DNA of 64,000 nucleotides from Bacilli bacterium. GTDB lineage: Bacteria > Bacillota_I > Bacilli_A > RFN20 > CAG-826. The translations under genes were made by a program, and so were the position numbers. Location: NCBI GenBank assembly GCA_022653695.1, contig JALCSW010000004.1, positions 1 to 64,000 of the forward strand. The letters run 5' to 3'. The notes under the pieces are model-generated. The model was not told where the DNA came from, made no database searches, and saw only the letters and a program-made list of their open reading frames with translations. Below, in pieces: positions 1 to 7,942 of this stretch. The first letter of the stretch is position 1; every line of letters begins with the position of its first letter.

Positions 1-70
1 TTGAGGCATCGAGCCTTCCTTCCTTGTAGGCCCGCACCCAAGCCAGCCTCTGCTCCTTCGTGTACCTCAT
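1..70 (-). CDS. transposase-like helix-turn-helix protein, N-terminal fragment
   Basis: A partial gene running off the left edge of the window. It starts at an ATG (68-70, minus strand) preceded by a strong GGAGGA ribosome site. The 23 visible residues begin MRYTKEQRLAWVRAYKEGR, which resembles the start of the HTH subunit of IS3-type transposases (basic, with a K-E-x-R-L-x-x-V-x-x-Y pattern). Only this fragment can be judged, so the assignment is tentative. Another short HTH protein is possible. Confidence 0.45.
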   Translation of the reverse strand, partial: MRYTKEQRLAWVRAYKEGRLDAS

Positions 71-135
71 AAGAAAAGTGTCCTCCTTTCAATGGACTTT
101 TCTGTCCAATGATTGGGGAACACTTCATTCTTCGG
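1..135 (-). mobile_element. edge of a probable insertion sequence
   Basis: The window opens inside a reading frame that looks like the first helices of a transposase DNA-binding subunit. Upstream of it is a short inverted repeat, TGGAC-TTTTCT-GTCCA (93-108). IS3-family elements often have an orfA starting this way close to the element end. The exact end and any target duplication cannot be seen because the rest lies outside the window. The family assignment is inference. Confidence 0.35.
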
Positions 136-154
136 GGCGCTTTTTCGTGGTTGA

Positions 155-949
155 TCAGGAGACGAGAAAGGGCCAGTTCAGGGGGATTTGGGCCCCGAGC
201 ATGCCGATGCATCCGAGCGTCAAGATGAGGACGAACAGGAAGGCCGTGAAGCCGCCGACGGAAATGATTTGCCATTTCCGGGGCAAATCGTGGACTATCA
301 CCGCGGAGAAGAAGAACGGGCAGTAGCCAATTAGAAAGATGAGATACGGCACGTTCCGCTGCCACCAGGATTTGTCCCAAGTGAGGAGGCCGGCGTAGTT
401 GAGCAGGCATTCGATGCAAACGGCCAAGACGCTGCACACAAGCGCCGGAACGACGCGGCCCATGATGGCTTTGAGTTTGGTTTTCCGCTCGTCGTGGGAA
501 AGGTTCTTTCTCCCGAGGTTGGCCTTGTAGAACATGTTGTTGGGGTCGCTGAGCCAGTTCTTGTTGCCATCCATGAACCTCGCCATCGGGTCAACCGGAC
601 TGGTTTTGAGCATGAGGCAGGTGACCGCGCCGAGGATGATGAACATGAACGAGATCTCGATGTTGTAGCCGATTAAAATCTGAAAGGCCGAACCGCCGGC
701 CGCGGTGGTGCCCCAAACCGGGCTGCCGGTCGTCGCGTAGACGATCGAGTTCCAGGTTTCGTTGAAGATATCCATAAGCCAGAAAGCCGCCGCCCCGAAG
801 ACGACGCTGTACTCCTTCTTGTGGAGAAGCCAGTAGACGATGAACATCACGATGAGGAGAAGCGGAATTATGTACCATTTCAAAGTCGAGAAAGTTTGGA
901 GGTTCTCCTCAAGTTCCCCCGGAGTCGTCGTTAAAGCGAGCCAATCCAT
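155..949 (-). CDS. multi-pass membrane protein of unknown function
   Basis: 264 residues with about six hydrophobic segments: near residues 25-45, 50-65, 95-115, 165-190, 205-225 and 230-255. A soluble charged loop lies near 120-160. I do not recognise the family. It lies 95 bases downstream of the tetR gene on the same strand, so it may be expressed from the tetR promoter and be part of the regulated set. The start ATG has only a weak AGAGGC site upstream. It could be a small transporter or an integral membrane enzyme; nothing in the sequence decides. Confidence 0.6.
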   Translation of the reverse strand: MDWLALTTTPGELEENLQTFSTLKWYIIPLLLIVMFIVYWLLHKKEYSVVFGAAAFWLMDIFNETWNSIVYATTGSPVWGTTAAGGSAFQILIGYNIEISFMFIILGAVTCLMLKTSPVDPMARFMDGNKNWLSDPNNMFYKANLGRKNLSHDERKTKLKAIMGRVVPALVCSVLAVCIECLLNYAGLLTWDKSWWQRNVPYLIFLIGYCPFFFSAVIVHDLPRKWQIISVGGFTAFLFVLILTLGCIGMLGAQIPLNWPFLVS

Positions 950-1044
950 ATATGTGCCTCTTTTGCCTTATTCTATCACTACGAAAGGATATGTTCCGCG
1001 ACAATCCGAGGAAAAGGAGGCGATACTAGGTTTCCAATCGGTTT

Positions 1045-1677
1045 TTAACGGCGGGCGGCTTTTAAAAGGAAAGCGATATGGCTTTTGCAATAGGCGTGCG
1101 CGTCGTCGTGGGTCTTCATACCGACTTCTTTCATGGCTTGATACTGGTTGCCGCTAGGATGAATCATCGGATAAAGGCTGTAGGTGAGCATGAGCAGCGA
1201 ATCGCAAAGGCCCTCGATATCCTTGGGCGAGGCTTGGGGGAATTGGATCGAAAAACCGGCGGAAAGATCCGGAATGAGGCCCACGAAGTTCCTTTTGAAG
1301 GCGACGAGAGCGTTTTTCGGGCAATGGACTTCGATGTCGGTGAGATGGATCGAGACCATTTCCAAAAGACGCATATGGCGGAGATAGATGGCGGCAAGGC
1401 CTTCGGCCAGGAAATCCTCGCCGGCGCGTTTGATGGACAAAAAAGCCTTCATCTCCTTAGCCCAAGAGGCATACTCGCCCTTAAGGACCTCCAGCATGAT
1501 CTCCTCTTTGTTCCCGTAATAGCAATACAAAGAGGAACGGGCGATCGAAATCCGCTCCGAGATGGTTTTCATCGAGATGCTTTGGTAGTCCATCTCGTCG
1601 TACATTTTGCTGACCGTTTGGACGATTTCGGCGCGCCGTTCGGCGATTTGCTCGTCAGTGCAGGCTCTTTTTAGCAT
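1045..1677 (-). CDS. TetR/AcrR-family transcriptional regulator
   Basis: 210 residues. The N-terminal 55 residues form a TetR-type DNA-binding domain: a helix with RRAEIVQTVSKMYDE, then an HTH with S-M-K-T-I-S-E-R-I-S-I-A-R-S-S-L-Y, ending in the family's YxYYxxKEE-like YCYYGNKEEI. The remaining ~150 residues would form the helical ligand-binding and dimer domain. An AAGGAA ribosome site precedes the ATG. The gene is divergent from the CMD-cupin-flavodoxin operon, and the region between holds two palindromes that cover both promoters, so it probably represses both directions. The ligand is unknown. Confidence 0.9.
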   Translation of the reverse strand: MLKRACTDEQIAERRAEIVQTVSKMYDEMDYQSISMKTISERISIARSSLYCYYGNKEEIMLEVLKGEYASWAKEMKAFLSIKRAGEDFLAEGLAAIYLRHMRLLEMVSIHLTDIEVHCPKNALVAFKRNFVGLIPDLSAGFSIQFPQASPKDIEGLCDSLLMLTYSLYPMIHPSGNQYQAMKEVGMKTHDDAHAYCKSHIAFLLKAARR

Positions 1678-1700
1678 CTGTCTGTTCCTTAAAACAACGT

Positions 1701-1729
1701 ATTATAAAACTATGTTGACACATTGTCAA
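1701..1729 (-). promoter_or_regulatory. consensus promoter of the tetR-type gene
   Basis: On the minus strand TTGACA (1729-1724), a 17-base spacer and TATAAT (1706-1701) make a perfect consensus promoter. It would start transcription near 1694, leaving a ~17-base leader. Its -35 box is one arm of the palindrome at 1715-1729. Confidence 0.8.
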
Positions 1730-1743
1730 TTTTGCTCTAGGAT
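1715..1743 (+). promoter_or_regulatory. promoter of the CMD-cupin-flavodoxin operon
   Basis: On the plus strand TTGACA (1715-1720), a 17-base spacer and TAGGAT (1738-1743). The -35 is the other arm of the same palindrome that supplies the tetR -35. Transcription would start near 1750, inside the second palindrome, leaving a leader of about 115 bases. Confidence 0.7.
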
Positions 1744-1761
1744 ACAAGTGACAGTGTGTCA
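1715..1761. promoter_or_regulatory. paired operators for the TetR-type regulator
   Basis: Two related palindromes: TTGACA-CAT-TGTCAA (1715-1729) and TGACA-GTG-TGTCA (1749-1761). They share the half-site TGACA with a 3-base centre. Their centres are 33 bases apart, about three helical turns, so two dimers would sit on the same DNA face. The first covers both -35 boxes and the second covers the rightward start point. Confidence 0.75.
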
Positions 1762-1864
1762 TTAATCTCATGGAGAAGAATCACCGGGGGATAGTCAAAA
1801 GCTGTCAACGCCGAAAGGCTCCATCGAAAATCGGGCTCTTTAAGCCAAGAAAGGACAGGGTATT

Positions 1865-2191
1865 ATGAGAAAACAAACGGCTGGTCGCGATCGGTTGGGG
1901 GATTTCGCCCCACAATTCGCCGCCCTTAACGACGATGTGCTCTTCGGGGAAGTGTGGGCCCGTGAGAAGGAGCTACCCCTCAAAATCCGGAGTATCGTCA
2001 CGATATGCGTTCTCGTTGGCAAGGGGGTTCTTGATTCGTCCCTCAGATTCCATCTCACAAACGCCAAAACCAATGGGGTAAGCAAATCGGAGATGGTCGA
2101 GATTCTGACGCAATGCGCCTTTTACGCGGGGTGGCCCAACGCGTGGGCGGCTTTAATGATGGCCAAGGAGGTATATCAGGATGAAAAATGA
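1865..2191 (+). CDS. carboxymuconolactone decarboxylase-family protein
   Basis: 108 residues matching the small CMD/AhpD-like helical fold: the pattern V-W-A-R-x-x-E-L-P-L-K-I-R-S-I-V-T, then L-R-F-H-L-T-N-A-K-T-N-G-V-S-K-S-E-M-V-E and Y-A-G-W-P-N-A-W. In the family this region is the oligomer core. The usual redox Cys-x-x-Cys of AhpD is absent, so a peroxidase role like AhpD's is unlikely. It is the first gene of a three-gene operon with a cupin and a flavodoxin, under the divergent TetR-type regulator. The exact substrate is unknown. A ribosome site, AAAGGA, lies upstream of the ATG. Confidence 0.85.
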   Translation: MRKQTAGRDRLGDFAPQFAALNDDVLFGEVWAREKELPLKIRSIVTICVLVGKGVLDSSLRFHLTNAKTNGVSKSEMVEILTQCAFYAGWPNAWAALMMAKEVYQDEK

Positions 2192-2597
2192 GATCGAAAA
2201 GGCGGGCTTTTTTGGCTTAGGGAAACCAAGCGAGGCCTACGCTGCGCATTTCGTGGGACAGAGTTACTTGAATCCGGTCGCGCTCGCCTCGGGCCTCGCC
2301 GTCTTCAACGTGACATTCGCCCCGGGTTGCCGAAACGATTGGCACGTTCATCGCGCGAGCAAGAACGGCGGTCAGATCATCATGTGCGTCAGCGGAGAGG
2401 GATGGTACCAAGAGTGGGGCAAAAAACCGGTGAGGATGGTTCCCGGCGACAGCGTCGTCGTCCCGCCGAACGTCAAGCATTGGCATGGGGCGAGCAAAGA
2501 TAGTTGGTTCGCCCACCTCGCCATCGAAGTGCCGGGCGAAGACGCCTCGACCGAATGGGGCGAGCCGGTCAGCGAAGAGGAGTACGGGAAACTATGA
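2181..2597 (+). CDS. cupin-domain protein
   Basis: 138 residues forming a single cupin barrel. Metal-binding motif 1 is seen as D-W-H-V-H-R-A followed by G-G-Q-I-I-M-C-V-S-G-E-G-W. Motif 2 is seen as P-G-D-S-V-V-V-P-P-N-V-K-H-W-H-G-A. Histidines in both motifs are kept, so it probably binds a metal. It overlaps the end of the CMD gene by 11 bases and the flavodoxin start by four, so the three are translated together. CMD plus cupin pairs occur widely in bacteria and some are fused; the substrate is not predictable here. Confidence 0.85.
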   Translation: MKNEIEKAGFFGLGKPSEAYAAHFVGQSYLNPVALASGLAVFNVTFAPGCRNDWHVHRASKNGGQIIMCVSGEGWYQEWGKKPVRMVPGDSVVVPPNVKHWHGASKDSWFAHLAIEVPGEDASTEWGEPVSEEEYGKL

Positions 2598-3097
2598 GCG
2601 GAGCGTTGGTCGTTTATTTTTCCTATTCCCACGGGAACACGAAAAAGATCGCCGAAAGACTCGCTTCCGCCCTCGGGGCGGACATCGAGCCGTTGCTTCC
2701 TCTCGTGCCTTACGAAGGCACCATGGATGAGGTGGTCGCGGAGGGCGAAAGGGAAGTTAACGCCAAAAAAAGCCGTCCGATCAAGCCGCTGAGCCTTGAT
2801 CCCGCCGATTATGACCTCATCGCGATAGGGACGCCCACGTGGTGGTATACGATGGCCCCGTGCGTGAAATCGTTCTTCGAGCGCTATTCCCTCAAAGGGA
2901 AAACGGTCATTCCGTTCGCGACTAACGGAGGATGGCCGGGCCGTGCCTCCAAAGACATGAATGACCTATCGCTCGGGGCGAAAGTCGTCTGCCCGATGCA
3001 GGTTCGGTTCGATTCCGGCGGCGGATCGCGCCAAATCACCCCCGAAAAGGACGTGGAAACCTGGATCGAAGACGTCGTCTCCTTGGCGAAACGCTGA
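2594..3097 (+). CDS. flavodoxin-family electron carrier or FMN-dependent reductase
   Basis: 167 residues when started at the ATG that overlaps the cupin stop (ATGA). The N-terminus V-V-Y-F-S-Y-S-H-G-N-T-K-K-I-A is a flavodoxin phosphate-binding loop. A second loop, I-G-T-P-T-W-W-Y-T-M-A-P, matches the FMN ring-binding region, and F-A-T-N-G-G-W-P-G follows. These features match the short flavodoxin-fold proteins found in gut anaerobes. It would move electrons for, or act with, the cupin and CMD proteins. A strong terminator follows, ending the operon. Confidence 0.88.
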   Translation: MSGALVVYFSYSHGNTKKIAERLASALGADIEPLLPLVPYEGTMDEVVAEGEREVNAKKSRPIKPLSLDPADYDLIAIGTPTWWYTMAPCVKSFFERYSLKGKTVIPFATNGGWPGRASKDMNDLSLGAKVVCPMQVRFDSGGGSRQITPEKDVETWIEDVVSLAKR

Positions 3098-3103
3098 ACC
3101 AAA

Positions 3104-3134
3104 AACGCCGACGGCCGTTTCCTCGGCGTTTTTT
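3104..3134 (+). terminator. Rho-independent terminator after the flavodoxin gene
   Basis: Stem AACGCCGA (3104-3111) with TCGGCGTT (3123-3130), followed by a run of T and a C. Confidence 0.9.
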
Positions 3135-3135
3135 C

Positions 3136-3151
3136 TTGCCATTAGTGGCAA
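3136..3151. promoter_or_regulatory. palindrome upstream of the MarR-type gene
   Basis: TTGCCA-TTAG-TGGCAA, six-base arms with a four-base centre, ending 45 bases before the chosen ATG. A possible -10 box, TATAAC, is at 3175-3180. Its size fits a MarR-type operator, which would give autoregulation of the regulator and the exporter operon. Binding is inferred. Confidence 0.5.
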
Positions 3152-3196
3152 GCCCGAGTAGAGTGTTTTCGTCGTATAACTCACGGGGTGAGCAAA

Positions 3197-3652
3197 ATGG
3201 TGAAAACAAGCGATCACGAACGTCAAATAAAAGAAGCGATGGCCCTCGTGGGCCGCTGTTTCGGAGGGCCCGCCCCACGGGATTTGATCGGATACGGGCA
3301 GGGGCAGATGCGCATTATCTATTACCTTATGGGTCATGGTAAGGCCAGCCCCAAGGACTTATCCTATTTCATCCATTCGGGAAGCGGTCGCATTGGCAAC
3401 GTCCTTAAGGATATGGAAAAGCGGGGCCTCATCTATCGGAAGAGCAATCCCGTCGACAAAAGGAAAACCATTGTCGGCTTGACCGCCTTAGGCAAGAAAT
3501 TGGCCCGCGACAAGGAAACGCGCTTTCGCGAAAGAATCGAATTCGTCATCGCTTCCGTCGGTGAGGATCGCTTCACAGAGTATATGAAGGAAATCAACGG
3601 TTTCCTAGACGAGATCGCGAAGGCGAAGAAGGAGAAGGAGAGCCATGTTTAA
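3197..3652 (+). CDS. MarR-family transcriptional regulator
   Basis: 151 residues. A winged helix-turn-helix spans roughly residues 30-110: Q-M-R-I-I-Y-Y-L-M, then A-S-P-K-D-L-S-Y-F-I-H-S-G-S-G-R-I-G-N-V-L-K-D-M-E-K-R-G-L-I, with the wing R-K-S-N-P-V-D-K-R-K-T-I-V-G-L-T. That wing matches the MarR D-x-R motif (DKR). I chose the ATG at 3197 over a GTG at 3188 because GGGGTGA, which includes that GTG, sits six bases upstream as a good ribosome site. The gene overlaps the exporter gene by eight bases and is probably its regulator. Confidence 0.88.
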   Translation: MVKTSDHERQIKEAMALVGRCFGGPAPRDLIGYGQGQMRIIYYLMGHGKASPKDLSYFIHSGSGRIGNVLKDMEKRGLIYRKSNPVDKRKTIVGLTALGKKLARDKETRFRERIEFVIASVGEDRFTEYMKEINGFLDEIAKAKKEKESHV

Positions 3653-5537
3653 GCTGTATCGAAACCTTAGGAGGCAGGATTGGGTTTTCGTCGCGCTCAT
3701 CATGGGTCTCACGGTGCTTCAAGTCTATTGCTCGATGACCCTTATCGATTTTCTGCAGAGCCTCATCAAAAGCATCCAGTTCCTGAACTATCATAATAAC
3801 CCCGCCCAAATCGGGGACCAGTTTTACGCCGCCTTCGTTCTCCTAGGGCAAGACGACGCCTCCCGATGGGCCGCCATCGCCGCGATGGATCTATCCTCGC
3901 TTGGGCTTGATGCCGCCTCCGTCAGCGCGATCAATTCGATCGCCGTGGCCTCCACGGGCGAAATTTGGTACTACGGGGGCTTGATGATTGGCTGCGCCGC
4001 CGGCGTCGCGGCCTGCCAAGCCCTCATCTCGGGGCTGGCTTCTTTCGTGGCCGCCGATTTAGCCACTTACACCCGCAGCCGGATCAACGAGAAGGTGTCG
4101 TCGTTCTCGTTGGCCGAAATCAACCGTTTTTCGACCGCCTCGCTGATCACGCGGACCACGAACGACATCGAAAACGCCCAAATGACCTCGCTCCTCATGA
4201 TGCGCATGGTTTTCGCGGCTCCGGTCACGGCGGTTTGGGCCATCTGCAAGATCCAAGCCTCCTCATGGCAGCTCACGGTCGTGACGGCCGTTGGCATCGT
4301 CGCCTTGGTGATCGGCCTTTTCATTATCATGGCTCTCGTGTTGCCGAAGTTCAAAATCAATCAGAAACTTCTCGACCGCATCAACGGCATCACGCGCGAG
4401 AACCTCAACGGCATCCGTGTCGTGAGGGCTTTTAACGCCGAGGATTATCAGGAGAGGAAGTTCGCGGACGTGAACGAAAAGGAGACCAAGGTCCAAATTT
4501 TCACCGGCCGCGTTCTGAGTCTCATGAATCCCCTCATGATGATCCTGATGAACGGCATTTCCTTGGCTATATATTGGGTCGGCGCCGTGCTCATCAACGG
4601 CGGTGAGCTCGACTACGCGACCGTCACGGCCTTCATGATGCTCGCCACCCAAATCATCATGGCGTTCGTGATGCTCCTTATGATGTTCATCATGTGGCCG
4701 CGGGCATCGGTTTCGGCCAAACGCATCAACGAGGTCCTCGAAACGATGACCGCCATCACGGACCCCACGGAGCCCATCATTCCGGTAGAAAAAGGCTCCA
4801 TCGCGTTCAAAGACGTGAGTTTTGGCTACCCTGACGCCTCGGACAACGTTCTTCAGCACATCAGCTTTGAGGCCAAAGAAGGCGAAACGATCGCTTTTAT
4901 CGGTTCCACCGGTTCGGGCAAATCGACGCTCGTGAACCTTATCACAAGGCTTTATGACGTCACTTCGGGCGCCGTCACGATCAATGGGGTCGACGTCCGC
5001 TCCCTTAGACAAAGCTATCTCCGCTCGGTCGTGGGCTTCGTTCCTCAAAAAGGCCTGCTCTTTTCCGGCAGCGTGGCCTCGAATGTTCGTTTTGGGGCCC
5101 CTTCCATCAGTGACGACGAAGTGAAGAAGGCCTGTCAGATCGCCTGCGCGGACGGTTTTATCTCCGAGATGGAAGGGGGTTACGGCTTTGTCGTGTCTCA
5201 AGGCGGCACGAACGTCTCAGGTGGGCAACGGCAACGCCTCTGCATTGCCAGGGCCGTCGCCATCAAGCCCCAGTTCCTCGTCTTTGACGATTCCTTCAGC
5301 GCCCTTGACTACAAAACGGACCGCCAGGTTCGCGACAATCTGGCCGAAAGCGAGGCCGCGGTGACGAAGATCATCGTCGCTCAGCGAATCGGCACCATCA
5401 TGGACGCCGACCGAATCGTCGTTCTCGACAGCGGGAAGATGGTGGGGTGCGGGAAGCATGAGGAACTGCTGCGAACTTGCCCGATTTACCGTGAGATCGC
5501 GCTCTCGCAACTCACGAAGGAGGAACTCGGTTTATGA
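3645..5537 (+). CDS. ABC exporter subunit with a degenerate ATP site (heterodimer partner 1)
   Basis: 630 residues. An ABC type-1 exporter membrane domain with about six helices (first ~360 residues) is followed by a nucleotide-binding domain. Walker A is GSTGSGKST near 420 and the signature VSGGQRQRL near 524. The Walker B ends LVFDDSFSALD, with Asp where the catalytic Glu should be, and the H-loop histidine is Gln (IIVAQR). These two changes mark the degenerate half of heterodimeric exporters such as BmrC or TM287. A long loop, residues ~30-105, separates the first two helices. The stop overlaps the start of the partner gene. Confidence 0.93.
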   Translation: MFKLYRNLRRQDWVFVALIMGLTVLQVYCSMTLIDFLQSLIKSIQFLNYHNNPAQIGDQFYAAFVLLGQDDASRWAAIAAMDLSSLGLDAASVSAINSIAVASTGEIWYYGGLMIGCAAGVAACQALISGLASFVAADLATYTRSRINEKVSSFSLAEINRFSTASLITRTTNDIENAQMTSLLMMRMVFAAPVTAVWAICKIQASSWQLTVVTAVGIVALVIGLFIIMALVLPKFKINQKLLDRINGITRENLNGIRVVRAFNAEDYQERKFADVNEKETKVQIFTGRVLSLMNPLMMILMNGISLAIYWVGAVLINGGELDYATVTAFMMLATQIIMAFVMLLMMFIMWPRASVSAKRINEVLETMTAITDPTEPIIPVEKGSIAFKDVSFGYPDASDNVLQHISFEAKEGETIAFIGSTGSGKSTLVNLITRLYDVTSGAVTINGVDVRSLRQSYLRSVVGFVPQKGLLFSGSVASNVRFGAPSISDDEVKKACQIACADGFISEMEGGYGFVVSQGGTNVSGGQRQRLCIARAVAIKPQFLVFDDSFSALDYKTDRQVRDNLAESEAAVTKIIVAQRIGTIMDADRIVVLDSGKMVGCGKHEELLRTCPIYREIALSQLTKEELGL

Positions 5538-7336
5538 GCATGGTGAGAAAAGTCTCCGCCCACCGAAAGGGCGATACGAGGGAAACCCTTCGGAAACTCG
5601 TTTCCTCGAGCCGGAAGTATTGGCCTTCCTTCGTCGTTTCGACGATCCTTTTGCTTGGGTCCGTCGTCTTCATCGTCATCGCTCCGACGTACTTGAAAGC
5701 CATGACCGACGAAATAGCCGACAAGGCGGTGTCGATGACGATCGACATCCCCTACGTCGCGAAAATAGGCTCTCTTCTGGCTGCCTTTTATGTCGGAAGC
5801 GCCCTTTTGGGGTACGCGGCCAATTTCATCATCACCGCCGCCACCCAAAAGTACTCGCGCGACCTCCGCGAAGCCATCACCGCCAAGATAAACAGGATAC
5901 CGCTTCGCTATTTCGACTCCCATGCGACGGGCGACACCCTCTCGCGCCTCACGAACGACGTCGACCAAATCGCGACCTCCCTGCAGCAGGCGGCCGGGAT
6001 GCTGATCCAATCGTTGTTGACCCTCGTGGCGGTCCTTATCGCCATGTTCGTGACCAGTTGGAGAATGGCCCTCACGGTCATGATTTCCTTGCCCCTTATG
6101 GCGCTTTTCATGCTTATGATCCTCAAGTTGGCCCAGCCGCAATTCATTAAGCGCCAAGAGCTCATCGGCAAGGTCGATGGGGTCGTTGAAGAAAACTTCT
6201 CGGGTCAAATCGTCATCAAGTGCTTCGACGCCGCGGAACGGGTCAACGCCGCCTTCGAGAAGGACAACCATCAGCTTCAGGAGACCATGGTCAAGGCCCA
6301 GTTCTTCGGCGGACTCATGATGCCGATCATGAACTTCATCTCTTATTTCGTTTACGCGGCGGTTTGCATCGCCGGCGGCCTTTTCCTCAATGCGAAGCTT
6401 GGGGTCACGATGGGGACCATCACGGCTTTCCTCGTTTACGTGAACCTCTTCCAGTCCCCTCTTAGCCAAATCGCCCAGGGGCTCAACACTTTGCAGACCG
6501 CCGCGGCGGCGAGCAAACGCGTCTTCGCGTTCTTAAGCGAAGGCGAATTGACTCCCGAGAAAACCTCCAAGCGGCTTTTCCTCGATGGGAACGGCCACGA
6601 ATCGCTCAAGGGGGCGGTCGATTTCGAGAACGTCCATTTCGGGTACGACGAGGGACGGGAGATCATCCATGGCTTTTCGTGTCACGTCAAAGCCGGCAGC
6701 AAAGTCGCGATCGTCGGGCCGACCGGGGCCGGCAAGACCACGATGGTCAACTTGCTCATGCGCTTCTACGAGATCAACTCCGGTTCCATCAAAATCGACG
6801 GGGTCCCCATTAGGGACATGAGTCGCGCCGAGATCCATGATATCTTCGGCATGGTCCTTCAGGACACGTGGATGTTCGAGGGCTCGATGCGCGAGAATAT
6901 CGTCTACAATACCGAGAGCCGAACGGAGGCCGATATCCAAAAAGTGTGCCAAGAAGCGAACATCAGCCATTTCATCGATGTCTTGCCCGATGGCCTCGAT
7001 TGCCACGTCGACGCCGGCTCCAACATTTCGGGTGGGCAGAAGCAACTGATCACAATCGCTCGGGCAATGCTAAGAAGAAACCCCCTCATGATTCTCGACG
7101 AGGCCACTTCCAACGTCGACACCCGAACCGAGGAATTGATTCAGCAAGCGATGGATAAACTCACCAAGGGCCGGACCTCTTTTGTCATCGCCCATCGCCT
7201 ATCGACGATCAAAAACGCCGATCTCATCCTCGTGATGAACGAAGGGGCCATCGTCGAACAGGGCAATCATGAGACCCTCATGGCCCAAAACGGCTTTTAC
7301 GCTTCCCTCTACAATTCGCAATTCGCGTTTATGTAA
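5534..7336 (+). CDS. ABC exporter subunit with a canonical ATP site (heterodimer partner 2)
   Basis: 600 residues. A six-helix exporter domain is followed by a nucleotide-binding domain. Walker A is GPTGAGKTT near 394, the signature ISGGQKQLI near 498, Walker B MILDEATSNVD near 520 with the catalytic Glu, and the H-loop is FVIAHRLST near 552. All catalytic residues are present, complementing the degenerate partner. The gene overlaps that partner by four bases (ATGA). Exported substrate is unknown; family members export drugs, lipids or peptides. The MarR-type regulator upstream suggests induction by a toxic compound. Confidence 0.95.
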   Translation: MSMVRKVSAHRKGDTRETLRKLVSSSRKYWPSFVVSTILLLGSVVFIVIAPTYLKAMTDEIADKAVSMTIDIPYVAKIGSLLAAFYVGSALLGYAANFIITAATQKYSRDLREAITAKINRIPLRYFDSHATGDTLSRLTNDVDQIATSLQQAAGMLIQSLLTLVAVLIAMFVTSWRMALTVMISLPLMALFMLMILKLAQPQFIKRQELIGKVDGVVEENFSGQIVIKCFDAAERVNAAFEKDNHQLQETMVKAQFFGGLMMPIMNFISYFVYAAVCIAGGLFLNAKLGVTMGTITAFLVYVNLFQSPLSQIAQGLNTLQTAAAASKRVFAFLSEGELTPEKTSKRLFLDGNGHESLKGAVDFENVHFGYDEGREIIHGFSCHVKAGSKVAIVGPTGAGKTTMVNLLMRFYEINSGSIKIDGVPIRDMSRAEIHDIFGMVLQDTWMFEGSMRENIVYNTESRTEADIQKVCQEANISHFIDVLPDGLDCHVDAGSNISGGQKQLITIARAMLRRNPLMILDEATSNVDTRTEELIQQAMDKLTKGRTSFVIAHRLSTIKNADLILVMNEGAIVEQGNHETLMAQNGFYASLYNSQFAFM

Positions 7337-7431
7337 AAAACCTTATTGGGCGGGAAAGGGGCAACGCCCAAAAACCATTTTGTTTCCTTCAGACTATTTG
7401 GCGTATCGCGATCGTCACGATGGTGGCCTTT

Positions 7432-7824
7432 TTAGAGCGCGCCCACGATGATGACGACGCTTCCGATGAGGGACCCTACGAGAACGATGAGGGAGACCCA
7501 ACCGACGGGGCGCCTATTGAGTTTCAGTTGAAAAACGAGGTCGGCGACGTCGCAAAAGAAAACGAGGAAGAGGGCGGTCGCGAACATGGCGAGGCCCCCG
7601 ATGGCGATGGGTTTGGCGAGCAAGGCGCCCCACGTGCCGGTTGGATCGTTTAGGGCCCGTATACAAGAAGCGATTCCAAGGGCGAAGAGAACGAGGAAAA
7701 CGGAGGCGATGAGGCTTTTGACGCCGAAAACGACGCTCGTAAGGCGCTTGTCGCTGTTCTTGATCCGGTCGTATTTGGCGGACCGGTTCATGATGATATC
7801 GATGGGATTGCCGTCGCGGGACAT
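7432..7824 (-). CDS. small membrane protein of unknown function
   Basis: 130 residues with three hydrophobic segments: roughly 35-55, 68-92 and 105-128. The N-terminal 30 residues are charged and contain Y-D-R-I-K-N-S-D-K-R. An AAAGGAG site upstream of the ATG supports real translation. It sits between the exporter operon and recN, convergent with the exporter. I do not recognise the family. A short inverted repeat, GGGCG...CGCCC at about 7348-7372, lies just past its stop. Confidence 0.6.
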   Translation of the reverse strand: MSRDGNPIDIIMNRSAKYDRIKNSDKRLTSVVFGVKSLIASVFLVLFALGIASCIRALNDPTGTWGALLAKPIAIGGLAMFATALFLVFFCDVADLVFQLKLNRRPVGWVSLIVLVGSLIGSVVIIVGAL

Positions 7825-7892
7825 AGGAAATCTCCTTTTCTTAACTATATTCCATCGGGAATGAGGAAGAAATGGGGCGATTTGCCTCTACG

Positions 7893-7936
7893 CAAAAGAA
7901 AAGGCGAGCGCAATTTGCCTCCGCCTCCGCTCGCGT
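7893..7936 (-). terminator. terminator of recN
   Basis: On the minus strand, the stem GCGAGCG/CGCTCGC (7934-7928 with 7910-7904) is followed by CTTTTCTTTT. It begins just after the recN stop codon. Confidence 0.7.
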
Positions 7937-7942
7937 GAGCGG

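Noticed and set aside
4263-5201. 312-residue minus-strand frame across the first exporter gene
   Set aside because: It is antisense to the ABC gene, and its composition is unlike a real protein.
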